Positions 1-5,678 of a DNA stretch of 15,814 bases are shown here, piece after piece. The notes beneath the pieces were generated by a model. It worked only from the letters and a program-made list of their open reading frames with translations. It had not been told where the DNA came from and made no database searches. The first letter of the stretch is position 1; every line of letters starts with the position of its first letter. Both the position numbers and the translations under genes were made by a program. Where the stretch lies: NCBI GenBank assembly GCA_026988445.1, contig JALSLF010000285.1, forward strand, positions 1 to 15,814. The letters are read 5' to 3'. The DNA comes from Bacteroidales bacterium. Lineage in GTDB: Bacteria > Bacteroidota > Bacteroidia > Bacteroidales > NBLH01.

Positions 1-98
1 ATAGTTTGGACAAAAAAAAGTATATTAAATAAGGTATAATATAAGTTTTTCATACATAAAAATCAAAGTACTTTTTAAGCAAAACACAAAGGTGCTAA

Positions 99-1580
99 CT
101 ATTTAATTCTAAAACCAATAACTAAAATATCATCTACCTGAGCTCTGTTTCCTTGCCATTTTTGTAAAGTCATGCGCAAAACATCTTTTTGCTGCTCCAT
201 TGATAATGTTCTGATTTCCAATAGCAACTGCCTGAAATTTTTAATTAAAAATTTTCTGCCGGTTTTACCGCCAAATTGATCGGCATAACCATCTGAAAAT
301 AAATAAAGAAGATCATTACTTTGTAATTGCAATTCTTGTGTCTTAAAACCGGTTTCCATTCGGCCATAAATTCCTACCGGCATTCGATCACCTTTCAGTT
401 CAATTACTTCATCATTACGGATACAAATTAAAGGATTAAATGCACCGGCAAATTGCATTTTTTTTGTATCCTTTTCAATAATACAAAGTGCCATATCCAT
501 ACCGTCACTTGTAGTCCGGTCTTCTTCACGTTGCCCTAAAGCATGAGTAATTTTTTCACGCATTTGATTTAGAACCTCTCCTGCTTTATGTATTCCTTTT
601 TCAACAACTATTTCGTTTAAAAAAGTTAGTCCCAGCATACTCATAAACGCTCCGGGAACACCATGCCCTGTACTATCAGCGGCGGTTATTACCACATAAT
701 TTTCAAGCTCATGATACCAATAAAAATCACCACTGACTATATCGCGTGGAAGAAGCAATATAAAATGTTCATCAATAATATTTTTACTTAAAACTTTAGA
801 AGGAAGCGCTGCTTGTTGTATTCGTTGCGCATAATTAATACTATCCGTTATTTCTTTTTTCTGCTTTTCAAGCACTATATTTTTCGTTTCGATTTCCTGC
901 TTTTGTGTACGAATTTCTTCTAAAGCATTTTTTAGTTCTTTATTCTGAACTTCAATTTTACTTTCGTATTTTTTAACAATCCTGTCTGCGGTAAAATAGG
1001 TAAAAAAACCTACAATAACCGTAATAATCATTCCAAATAAGAGAAGAGGTTTCACATATTTAGCAGCTCTTTTTTCGATAAATTCATTATTTTGATGAAC
1101 AAACAACCGCATTTCGCTATTCAAAGGTAATGAAGAAACTAAATCGGTTCTTCCGTCTTTTTCAAAATGAGCATAACCATCAAAAGTTTTATCAGCATCT
1201 AAATCAGTGGTTTCAAACCTTTTTATCCCGTCAAAATCTTGAAGTGTAGCTCCAAAAGGCATGGTCATTCCGGGTTTTAATCCGGGGGCAGCAACCATAT
1301 TACCACGAATATCAATAGCACAAATAAAACCACCGTTAGGTAGCTTTACCGAATCGCAGAGATGCTGCAAAGTTTTATCGGTTTTTGCATCTTCTATAGA
1401 GAAATAAGATTTACGCAGCAAACGAATTATTTGCTCACCGATAATTTTATTATCCGTTTTAACTTGTTCTACAACCTCATCGTGTATATACTTTTTGGAT
1501 AAAAAGGCTAAACTCCAAAATGCAATCTGGAAAATTATTACCAATGTAAGGGTAAGAATTATTTGAAATTTTTTTCGCAT
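99..1580 (-). CDS. Membrane-anchored SpoIIE/PP2C-family serine phosphatase with extracytoplasmic sensor region
   Basis: The protein (493 aa) is predicted to be an inner-membrane sensor whose cytoplasmic PP2C domain dephosphorylates Ser/Thr on a partner, typically an anti-sigma-factor antagonist in this family. A first membrane helix spans about residues 7-28, an extracytoplasmic region with possible Cache-like fold spans 29-175, and a second helix spans about 177-198. A charged coiled coil (205-245) follows, then the SINYAQRIQQAALP linker (247-260) usual in Bacteroidota members. The phosphatase domain runs from about 265 to 493. Its metal-binding acidic residues are visible in SGDFYW (Asp285), ADSTGHG (Asp302), SDGMDMAL (Asp359 and Asp362), FSDGYADQ (Asp430) and VDDILV (Asp483 and Asp484), so it should be active. 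It follows coaD by 66 bases on the same strand and could be cotranscribed. No anti-sigma factor or STAS protein is nearby, so the substrate and the sensed signal are unknown. The family call is firm; the Cache assignment is weak. Confidence 0.9.
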   Translation of the reverse strand: MRKKFQIILTLTLVIIFQIAFWSLAFLSKKYIHDEVVEQVKTDNKIIGEQIIRLLRKSYFSIEDAKTDKTLQHLCDSVKLPNGGFICAIDIRGNMVAAPGLKPGMTMPFGATLQDFDGIKRFETTDLDADKTFDGYAHFEKDGRTDLVSSLPLNSEMRLFVHQNNEFIEKRAAKYVKPLLLFGMIITVIVGFFTYFTADRIVKKYESKIEVQNKELKNALEEIRTQKQEIETKNIVLEKQKKEITDSINYAQRIQQAALPSKVLSKNIIDEHFILLLPRDIVSGDFYWYHELENYVVITAADSTGHGVPGAFMSMLGLTFLNEIVVEKGIHKAGEVLNQMREKITHALGQREEDRTTSDGMDMALCIIEKDTKKMQFAGAFNPLICIRNDEVIELKGDRMPVGIYGRMETGFKTQELQLQSNDLLYLFSDGYADQFGGKTGRKFLIKNFRQLLLEIRTLSMEQQKDVLRMTLQKWQGNRAQVDDILVIGFRIK

Positions 1581-1646
1581 AATTTGATATTTATTAGCTT
1601 AAACACAAATTTTATTCCGTACTCTTAATTAACCCTTATTTAAACT

Positions 1647-2111
1647 CTATTCATTTAAATCAATTGCACTTGATACAAACTGACTGACATCACCTCCATG
1701 TCTGAGTATTTCGCGCACAATGGTTGAGCTAATCGGTGAATGTTCAGGAAAAGTAAGCAGAAACACCGTTTCAATTCCATGTGAAAGCATACGATTCATT
1801 TGCGCAATGGCACGTTCATATTCAAAATCGGCAGCCGTACGTAAACCTCGTAAAATGTATTTTGCATTTTTTCTTTTGCAATAATCTACGGTTAAACCTT
1901 CGTAAGTATCAACCGATATTTTTGGCTCACCCGCAAAAACTTGTTTTATCCATTTTACCCGTTTTTCCAAAGGGAAAAACCCTTGTTTTGCAGAATTATA
2001 GCCGATAGATATAATTAGCTCATCAAATAAAGGCAATGCCCGCCGGACAATAGATTCATGCCCAATGGTAAAAGGGTCAAAAGAGCCGGGAAATATTCCG
2101 ATTTTATTCAT
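1647..2111 (-). CDS. coaD: Phosphopantetheine adenylyltransferase
   Basis: The enzyme transfers AMP from ATP to 4'-phosphopantetheine, giving dephospho-CoA, the penultimate step of coenzyme A synthesis in the cytoplasm. The length of 154 aa is normal for CoaD. The N-terminal nucleotidyltransferase motif GSFDPFTIGH (residues 9-18) carries the T/HxGH signature. YILRGLRTAADFEYE (about 85-99) is the family substrate-binding segment, and ISSTIVRE (about 127-134) is the C-terminal ISSTxVR nucleotide motif. The ATG at 2109-2111 gives the standard start MNKIGIFPGSFDP. It lies downstream of the NAD-type glutamate dehydrogenase on the same strand, but a terminator at 2291-2319 separates them, so it probably starts its own transcript. 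The phosphatase gene follows after 66 bases and may share that transcript. Nothing in the sequence is unusual. Confidence 0.97.
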   Translation of the reverse strand: MNKIGIFPGSFDPFTIGHESIVRRALPLFDELIISIGYNSAKQGFFPLEKRVKWIKQVFAGEPKISVDTYEGLTVDYCKRKNAKYILRGLRTAADFEYERAIAQMNRMLSHGIETVFLLTFPEHSPISSTIVREILRHGGDVSQFVSSAIDLNE

Positions 2112-2290
2112 TTTTAATAATTTATAATGCTATAATATTTGCTTAAAAGTAAAAAATTCTTTTAAAAACTAAAAACACTTATCAATTAATTATTTTACAC
2201 AAATAAAAATTGCCCTTGTTTTATTACAAATTTAATTCGGTATTGGGTTTGTTTTGGTACAATATGTTTTTACAAAAATTCATAAAACAG

Positions 2291-2319
2291 AAAAAAGGGC
2301 AGCCCATTTGAGCCGCCCT
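2291..2319 (-). terminator. Rho-independent terminator of the NAD-type glutamate dehydrogenase gene
   Basis: On the minus strand the arm AGGGCGGC (2312-2319) pairs with GCTGCCCT (2296-2303) across an 8-base loop. The run of six T that follows comes from A 2291-2296. The single non-Watson-Crick position is a G-U wobble when read on the minus strand but an A-C mismatch on the plus strand. This supports use after the minus-strand gene ending at 2348. Confidence 0.85.
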
Positions 2320-2347
2320 AAGCTAAAAACATCTTATTTTCAGTATT

Positions 2348-3688
2348 TTACACAATACCTTGCGCAAGCATTGCATCGGCAACTTTTACAAATCCGGCAA
2401 TATTTGCACCTTTCACATAATCAACATAGCCATCATTCTCTGTTCCGTATTTTACGCATGCAGAGTGAATATCTTTCATTATTAAATGCAATTTTTTATC
2501 CACTTCTTCAGCAGTCCAATTGTAACGCATTGAGTTTTGGCTCATTTCTAAACCTGAAACAGCAACACCGCCTGCATTAGATGCTTTTCCGGGAGAGAAT
2601 AATACTTTTGCTGCTTGGAAAGCCTCAATTGCTTCCGGTGTACATGGCATATTGGCACCTTCGGTTACACATATTACTCCATTCTCAATCAATTTTTTTG
2701 CATCATCGCCATTCAATTCATTTTGAGTGGCACAAGGTAATGCAACATCAACTTTTACTTCCCACGGGCGTTTACCTTCAAAAAACTCAACATCAAACTC
2801 TTCGGCATAGGGCTGAACCACATCATTATTTGTAGCACGTAGCTCTAACATATACTCAATTTTTTCACCGCTAATTCCATCAGGGTCATAAACATATCCG
2901 TCAGGACCCGAAATGGTAACTACTTTTGCACCCAACTCGGTAGCTTTTGTAGCAGCACCCCAAGCAACATTACCAAAACCCGAAATTGCAACGGTTTTAC
3001 CTTTTAAAGTTTCGCCTTTTGTGGCTAACATTTCTTGTGCAAAATACACGGTACCAAATCCGGTAGCTTCTGGACGCATAATGCTGCCACCCCACTCAAG
3101 TCCTTTTCCGGTAAGAACACCGCTAAACTCATTACGTAAACGTTTGTATTGTCCGAATAAGTAACCTATTTCTCGACCACCAACGCCAATATCCCCGGCA
3201 GGTACATCGGTATTAGGACCAATATGCCGGTACAACTCGGTCATAAAACTTTGGCAAAAACGCATAATCTCGTTATCCGATTTTCCTTTGGGGTTAAAAT
3301 CAGAACCGCCTTTACCACCACCCATAGGCAAAGTTGTCAAACTGTTTTTAAAAACTTGCTCAAAGCCCAAAAATTTTAAAATACTTAAAGTTACACTAGG
3401 GTGAAAACGCAAACCACCTTTATAAGGACCAATTGCACTGTTAAATTCAACACGGTAGCCACGATTTATTTGTACTTCGCCATTGTCATCAACCCATGGC
3501 ACACGAAACATGATAGTGCGTTCAGGTTCAACCATTCGCTCTAAAATTTTTGCATGTGCATATTTAGGATTTTCTTCGATAAAAGGAATAAGCTTTTCAG
3601 CAACTTCCATTACTGCTTGGTGGAATTCTTTTTCGCCGGGATTTTTGGCGATAACTCCGTCCATGAATTTTTTTACTTTTGCTTCCAT
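2348..3688 (-). CDS. gdhB: Glutamate dehydrogenase, NAD-type cofactor signature
   Basis: The enzyme interconverts glutamate and 2-oxoglutarate plus ammonium as a cytoplasmic oligomer, hexameric in this family. The 446 aa are full length for family I. The glutamate-binding segment GPYKGGLRFHP (87-97) has Lys90, the catalytic loop PMGGGKGGSDF has Lys126, and DVPAGDIGVGGRE (161-173) has the conserved Asp166. The Rossmann motif SGFGNVAWGAA begins at 236, and the second strand reads TISGPDGYVYDPDGI (about 258-272). As I recall it, NAD-specific C. symbiosum GDH has nearly the same text here, whereas NADP enzymes have SDSSG. I therefore infer NAD preference, which would suit glutamate catabolism; this is not proven. 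The name gdhB follows the Bacteroides usage for the NADH enzyme and is tentative. The neighbouring gene at 3939 encodes a diverged paralog. A terminator lies between the two genes, so each probably has its own promoter. The ATG at 3686-3688 gives the usual N-terminus. Confidence 0.93.
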   Translation of the reverse strand: MEAKVKKFMDGVIAKNPGEKEFHQAVMEVAEKLIPFIEENPKYAHAKILERMVEPERTIMFRVPWVDDNGEVQINRGYRVEFNSAIGPYKGGLRFHPSVTLSILKFLGFEQVFKNSLTTLPMGGGKGGSDFNPKGKSDNEIMRFCQSFMTELYRHIGPNTDVPAGDIGVGGREIGYLFGQYKRLRNEFSGVLTGKGLEWGGSIMRPEATGFGTVYFAQEMLATKGETLKGKTVAISGFGNVAWGAATKATELGAKVVTISGPDGYVYDPDGISGEKIEYMLELRATNNDVVQPYAEEFDVEFFEGKRPWEVKVDVALPCATQNELNGDDAKKLIENGVICVTEGANMPCTPEAIEAFQAAKVLFSPGKASNAGGVAVSGLEMSQNSMRYNWTAEEVDKKLHLIMKDIHSACVKYGTENDGYVDYVKGANIAGFVKVADAMLAQGIV

Positions 3689-3737
3689 CTATTATTTCTT
3701 AATTAATTTATAGTTTGGTAATTTAATAAATTTTCGT

Positions 3738-3745
3738 CAAATGTA
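3738..3745 (-). promoter_or_regulatory. Possible -7 box for the NAD-type glutamate dehydrogenase gene
   Basis: Read on the minus strand this is TACATTTG, an exact match to the Bacteroidota -7 consensus TAnnTTTG, 50 bases upstream of the start codon. No clear -33 TTTG lies at the expected distance. Such matches arise by chance about once per 1-2 kb in DNA this AT-rich, so the call is tentative. Confidence 0.35.
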
Positions 3746-3766
3746 TGTAAATTTTACAAAGTAAAA

Positions 3767-3788
3767 AATGATTTTAATGAAATTTGAC
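3767..3788. promoter_or_regulatory. Motif shared with the other glutamate dehydrogenase promoter region
   Basis: This stretch reads AATGATTTTAAT, then GAAA, then TTTGAC. It closely matches 5363-5385, which reads AATGATTTTTAT, then CATG, then TTTTGAC. The two sites lie 79 and 84 bases upstream of the respective start codons. The similar spacing before two diverged paralogs suggests a shared regulatory site. Here the inner palindrome is degenerate (TGATTTTAATGA). Confidence 0.4.
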
Positions 3789-3859
3789 AAGATTTATATT
3801 TCTATAACACTCTAAATATCAAACAAATACAAATCCATCAATTGTGTTTAATAGCAGGG

Positions 3860-3875
3860 TCTGATTTTTATCAGA
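3860..3875. promoter_or_regulatory. Palindrome TCTGAT-N4-ATCAGA, CRP/FNR-like
   Basis: Arms TCTGAT (3860-3865) and ATCAGA (3870-3875) are perfectly complementary around TTTT. The core TGAT-N4-ATCA equals the core of FNR-type sites (TTGAT-N4-ATCAA). The same 12 bases, TGATTTTTATCA, recur at 5365-5376. It lies 172 bases upstream of the NAD-type gdh start, just past the terminator of the other gdh gene. It could instead be a small hairpin with no regulatory role. Confidence 0.3.
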
Positions 3876-3883
3876 TTTTAGGC

Positions 3884-3916
3884 AACAAAAAAGGCTGCAA
3901 TTTTAAATTGCAGCCT
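3884..3916 (-). terminator. Strong rho-independent terminator of the NADP-type glutamate dehydrogenase gene
   Basis: A perfect 12-base inverted repeat, AGGCTGCAATTT (3892-3903) and AAATTGCAGCCT (3905-3916), forms a GC-containing stem; the innermost AT pairs probably open to make the loop. On the minus strand it is followed by TTTTTTGTT (3884-3891). A T-run also follows on the plus strand, so it could work both ways, but only the minus-strand gene ending at 3939 runs into it. Confidence 0.93.
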
Positions 3917-3938
3917 GATTTTTTTCTTAAAAAAAATT

Positions 3939-5279
3939 TTATACAAGACCTTGTGCCAACATTGAGTCGGCAACTTTAACAAAGCCGCCTATATTAGCCC
4001 CTGCCATATAATTTACGTAATCTTCGCTTTCACGACCATATTTTACACAAGTATCATGAATATCTTTCATAATTTGTTGTAATTTTTGGTCAACTTCTTC
4101 TCTTGTCCAAGATAAACGCATAGAGTTTTGGCTCATTTCTAAACCGGAAACAGCAACACCACCTGCATTTGCAGCTTTTGCAGGTCCATAAAGAATTTTG
4201 TTTTTTAAATAAACCTCAATAGCTGCCGGAGTAGATGGCATATTTGCGCCTTCACTAACTACAAAGCATCCATTGCTAATTAATGTTTCAGCATCCGACT
4301 CGTCAATTTCGTTTTGAGTAGCTGACGGGAAAGCGATATCGCACTTAACTCCCCACGGACGTTGTCCTTCATGATACTCTACACCATATTTATCGGCATA
4401 TTCTTTAATTCTACCCCGTTTCACATTTTTTAAATGCATTACATAAGCTAATTTTTCAGCATCAATTCCATCGGGATCATAAATATAACCGGATGAATCG
4501 GAAAGAGTAACAACCTTACCTCCTAATTCATTAACTTTTTCAACCGTATATTGTGCCACATTACCCGAACCGGAAACGGTACAAACTTTTCCTTTAATAC
4601 TGTCTCCTTTATCCTTAAGCATATTTTGAGCAAAATAAACACAACCGTAACCTGTTGCCTCAGGACGAATTAAGCTACCACCCCAATTCAAATCTTTTCC
4701 GGTTAATACTCCTGTAAATTCATTGCGTAAACGCTTATACTGACCAAATAGAAAACCAATTTCACGACCACCTACACCAATATCACCGGCAGGAACATCT
4801 GTGTTTGGCCCGATATGGCGTGAAAGTTCAGTCATAAAACTTTGACAAAACCTCATTACTTCATTATCCGATTTTCCTTTGGGGTCAAAATCAGAGCCTC
4901 CTTTACCGCCGCCCATGGGAAGCGTTGTTAAACTGTTTTTAAACACTTGCTCAAAAGCTAAAAATTTCAGAATACCCAAATTTACAGTTGGGTGAAAGCG
5001 CAAACCTCCTTTATAAGGTCCAATTGCACTGTTCATCTCAATACGAAAACCTCTGTTTACCTGAATGTTTCCTTTATCATCCAACCAAGGAACTCTAAAC
5101 ATGATAACACGCTCAGGTTCAACCATTCTTTCAAGAATTTTTCCGTGCTCGTATTTCGGATTTTCTTCAATAAAAGGAATTACTGATTCAACAACTTCGC
5201 TAACTGCCTGATGAAATTCAACTTCACCCGGATTTTTGGCAATTACTTTTGCCATAAAGTCATCTAATACGTATGCCAT
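3939..5279 (-). CDS. gdhA: Glutamate dehydrogenase, NADP-type cofactor signature
   Basis: This is a full-length family I enzyme (446 aa) that normally aminates 2-oxoglutarate to glutamate with NADPH in the cytoplasm. The substrate and catalytic elements match those of the neighbouring paralog: GPYKGGLRFHP with Lys90, PMGGGKGGSDF with Lys126, and DVPAGDIGVGGRE with Asp166. It differs in the nucleotide-binding core. SGSGNVAQYTVEK (about 236-248) followed by TLSDSSGYIYDPDGI (about 258-272) is close to E. coli GdhA, an NADP-specific enzyme, as I remember it. I infer NADP use and a biosynthetic role. The two proteins appear collinear over all 446 residues, so the pair looks like an old tandem duplication. 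The ATG at 5277-5279 is the natural start. Upstream lie a possible -7 box at 5312-5319 and a palindromic motif at 5363-5385 that is related to one before the other gene. Confidence 0.94.
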   Translation of the reverse strand: MAYVLDDFMAKVIAKNPGEVEFHQAVSEVVESVIPFIEENPKYEHGKILERMVEPERVIMFRVPWLDDKGNIQVNRGFRIEMNSAIGPYKGGLRFHPTVNLGILKFLAFEQVFKNSLTTLPMGGGKGGSDFDPKGKSDNEVMRFCQSFMTELSRHIGPNTDVPAGDIGVGGREIGFLFGQYKRLRNEFTGVLTGKDLNWGGSLIRPEATGYGCVYFAQNMLKDKGDSIKGKVCTVSGSGNVAQYTVEKVNELGGKVVTLSDSSGYIYDPDGIDAEKLAYVMHLKNVKRGRIKEYADKYGVEYHEGQRPWGVKCDIAFPSATQNEIDESDAETLISNGCFVVSEGANMPSTPAAIEVYLKNKILYGPAKAANAGGVAVSGLEMSQNSMRLSWTREEVDQKLQQIMKDIHDTCVKYGRESEDYVNYMAGANIGGFVKVADSMLAQGLV

Positions 5280-5311
5280 AGTATTTCATTTTAAGTTAAT
5301 TAATAATGCTT

Positions 5312-5319
5312 TAAAGGTA
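5312..5319 (-). promoter_or_regulatory. Possible -7 box for gdhA
   Basis: Read on the minus strand this is TACCTTTA, which fits TAnnTTTG except for the last base, 33 bases before the start codon. No convincing -33 element is visible. It is tentative. Confidence 0.3.
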
Positions 5320-5362
5320 ATTAATTTTTTTTGAACTTATGGTGATTTTTTTTGAAATATTA

Positions 5363-5385
5363 AATGATTTTTATCATGTTTTGAC
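5363..5385. promoter_or_regulatory. Palindromic motif upstream of gdhA, CRP/FNR-like
   Basis: The site contains ATGAT (5364-5368), TTTT, ATCAT (5373-5377), a perfect inverted repeat with an FNR-like TGAT-N4-ATCA core, followed by GTTTTGAC. A related stretch occurs at 3767-3788 at nearly the same distance from the other glutamate dehydrogenase gene. The binding protein is unknown. Confidence 0.42.
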
Positions 5386-5554
5386 TTAATTTACAATATT
5401 ATAGTAACTTACAGGTAAGATGTTGAATAACAGGTGATTATTTATAAGCTAACAGAGCATGTTTTTCATTATTATTTTGTAAAATTGTTAGTTTTTGTGC
5501 TTTTAAAAAACCTGCCCGAATTCACTGGTCAGCAAAAAAATTCATATAAAATAT

Positions 5555-5569
5555 TCTTGACCGTCAAGA
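5555..5569. promoter_or_regulatory. Perfect 15-base palindrome, operator candidate
   Basis: TCTTGAC (5555-5561), one C, and GTCAAGA (5563-5569) form a perfect odd palindrome. It sits 110-124 bases upstream of the ATG at 5679 and overlaps the -33-like part of a possible promoter, which is where a repressor or activator could act. It has no T-tract and no nearby upstream plus-strand gene, so it is not a terminator. Confidence 0.45.
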
Positions 5570-5583
5570 TTTTTATATCTTTA
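5556..5583 (+). promoter_or_regulatory. Possible promoter of the GAF/receiver/ATP-grasp gene
   Basis: CTTG (5556-5559) resembles the -33 TTTG element and TATCTTTA (5576-5583) resembles the -7 TAnnTTTG element, with a 16-base spacer that is slightly short. The implied leader is about 90 bases. Both boxes deviate from consensus by one base. Confidence 0.35.
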
Positions 5584-5678
5584 AGCTAAATTAATATCTA
5601 CTGTTAATTTTCTTCAATGGGTTGTTTTGCATAGTTCATGCAAAATATATCAGCTTAACAAATTTTAATTTAAGTACA

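Larger units (their letters stand above)
5280..5678. other. Divergent intergenic region between gdhA and the GAF/receiver/ATP-grasp gene
   Basis: These 399 bases contain no convincing gene. The left part holds the gdhA leader, a possible -7 box at 5312-5319 and the palindromic motif at 5363-5385. The middle is AT-rich with a loose inverted repeat, CTAACA near 5448 and TGTTAG near 5487. The right part holds a perfect 15-base palindrome and a possible plus-strand promoter at 5555-5583. A TTG-initiated extension of the downstream frame from 5622 is possible but unlikely. Confidence 0.6.

Noticed and set aside
1..98. Possible gene or terminator at the left edge
   Set aside because: The 98 bases show no open frame of note and no GC-rich hairpin with a T-run.
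3860..3875. Small hairpin TCTGAT/ATCAGA as a second terminator of gdhA
   Set aside because: The stem is only six pairs, there is no T-tract on the minus strand, and the strong terminator at 3884-3916 already precedes it.
4992..5186. Short plus-strand open frames opposite gdhA, gdhB and lon
   Set aside because: They lie wholly within well-supported genes on the other strand and encode no recognisable protein motif.
2348..5279. The two glutamate dehydrogenase genes as an assembly duplication
   Set aside because: The copies differ throughout at protein and DNA level, and have distinct cofactor motifs and separate terminators.
5622..5678. TTG-initiated N-terminal extension of the first paralog
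   Set aside because: The added residues show no domain or signal sequence, and the ATG at 5679 is a better start for an AT-rich Bacteroidota gene.
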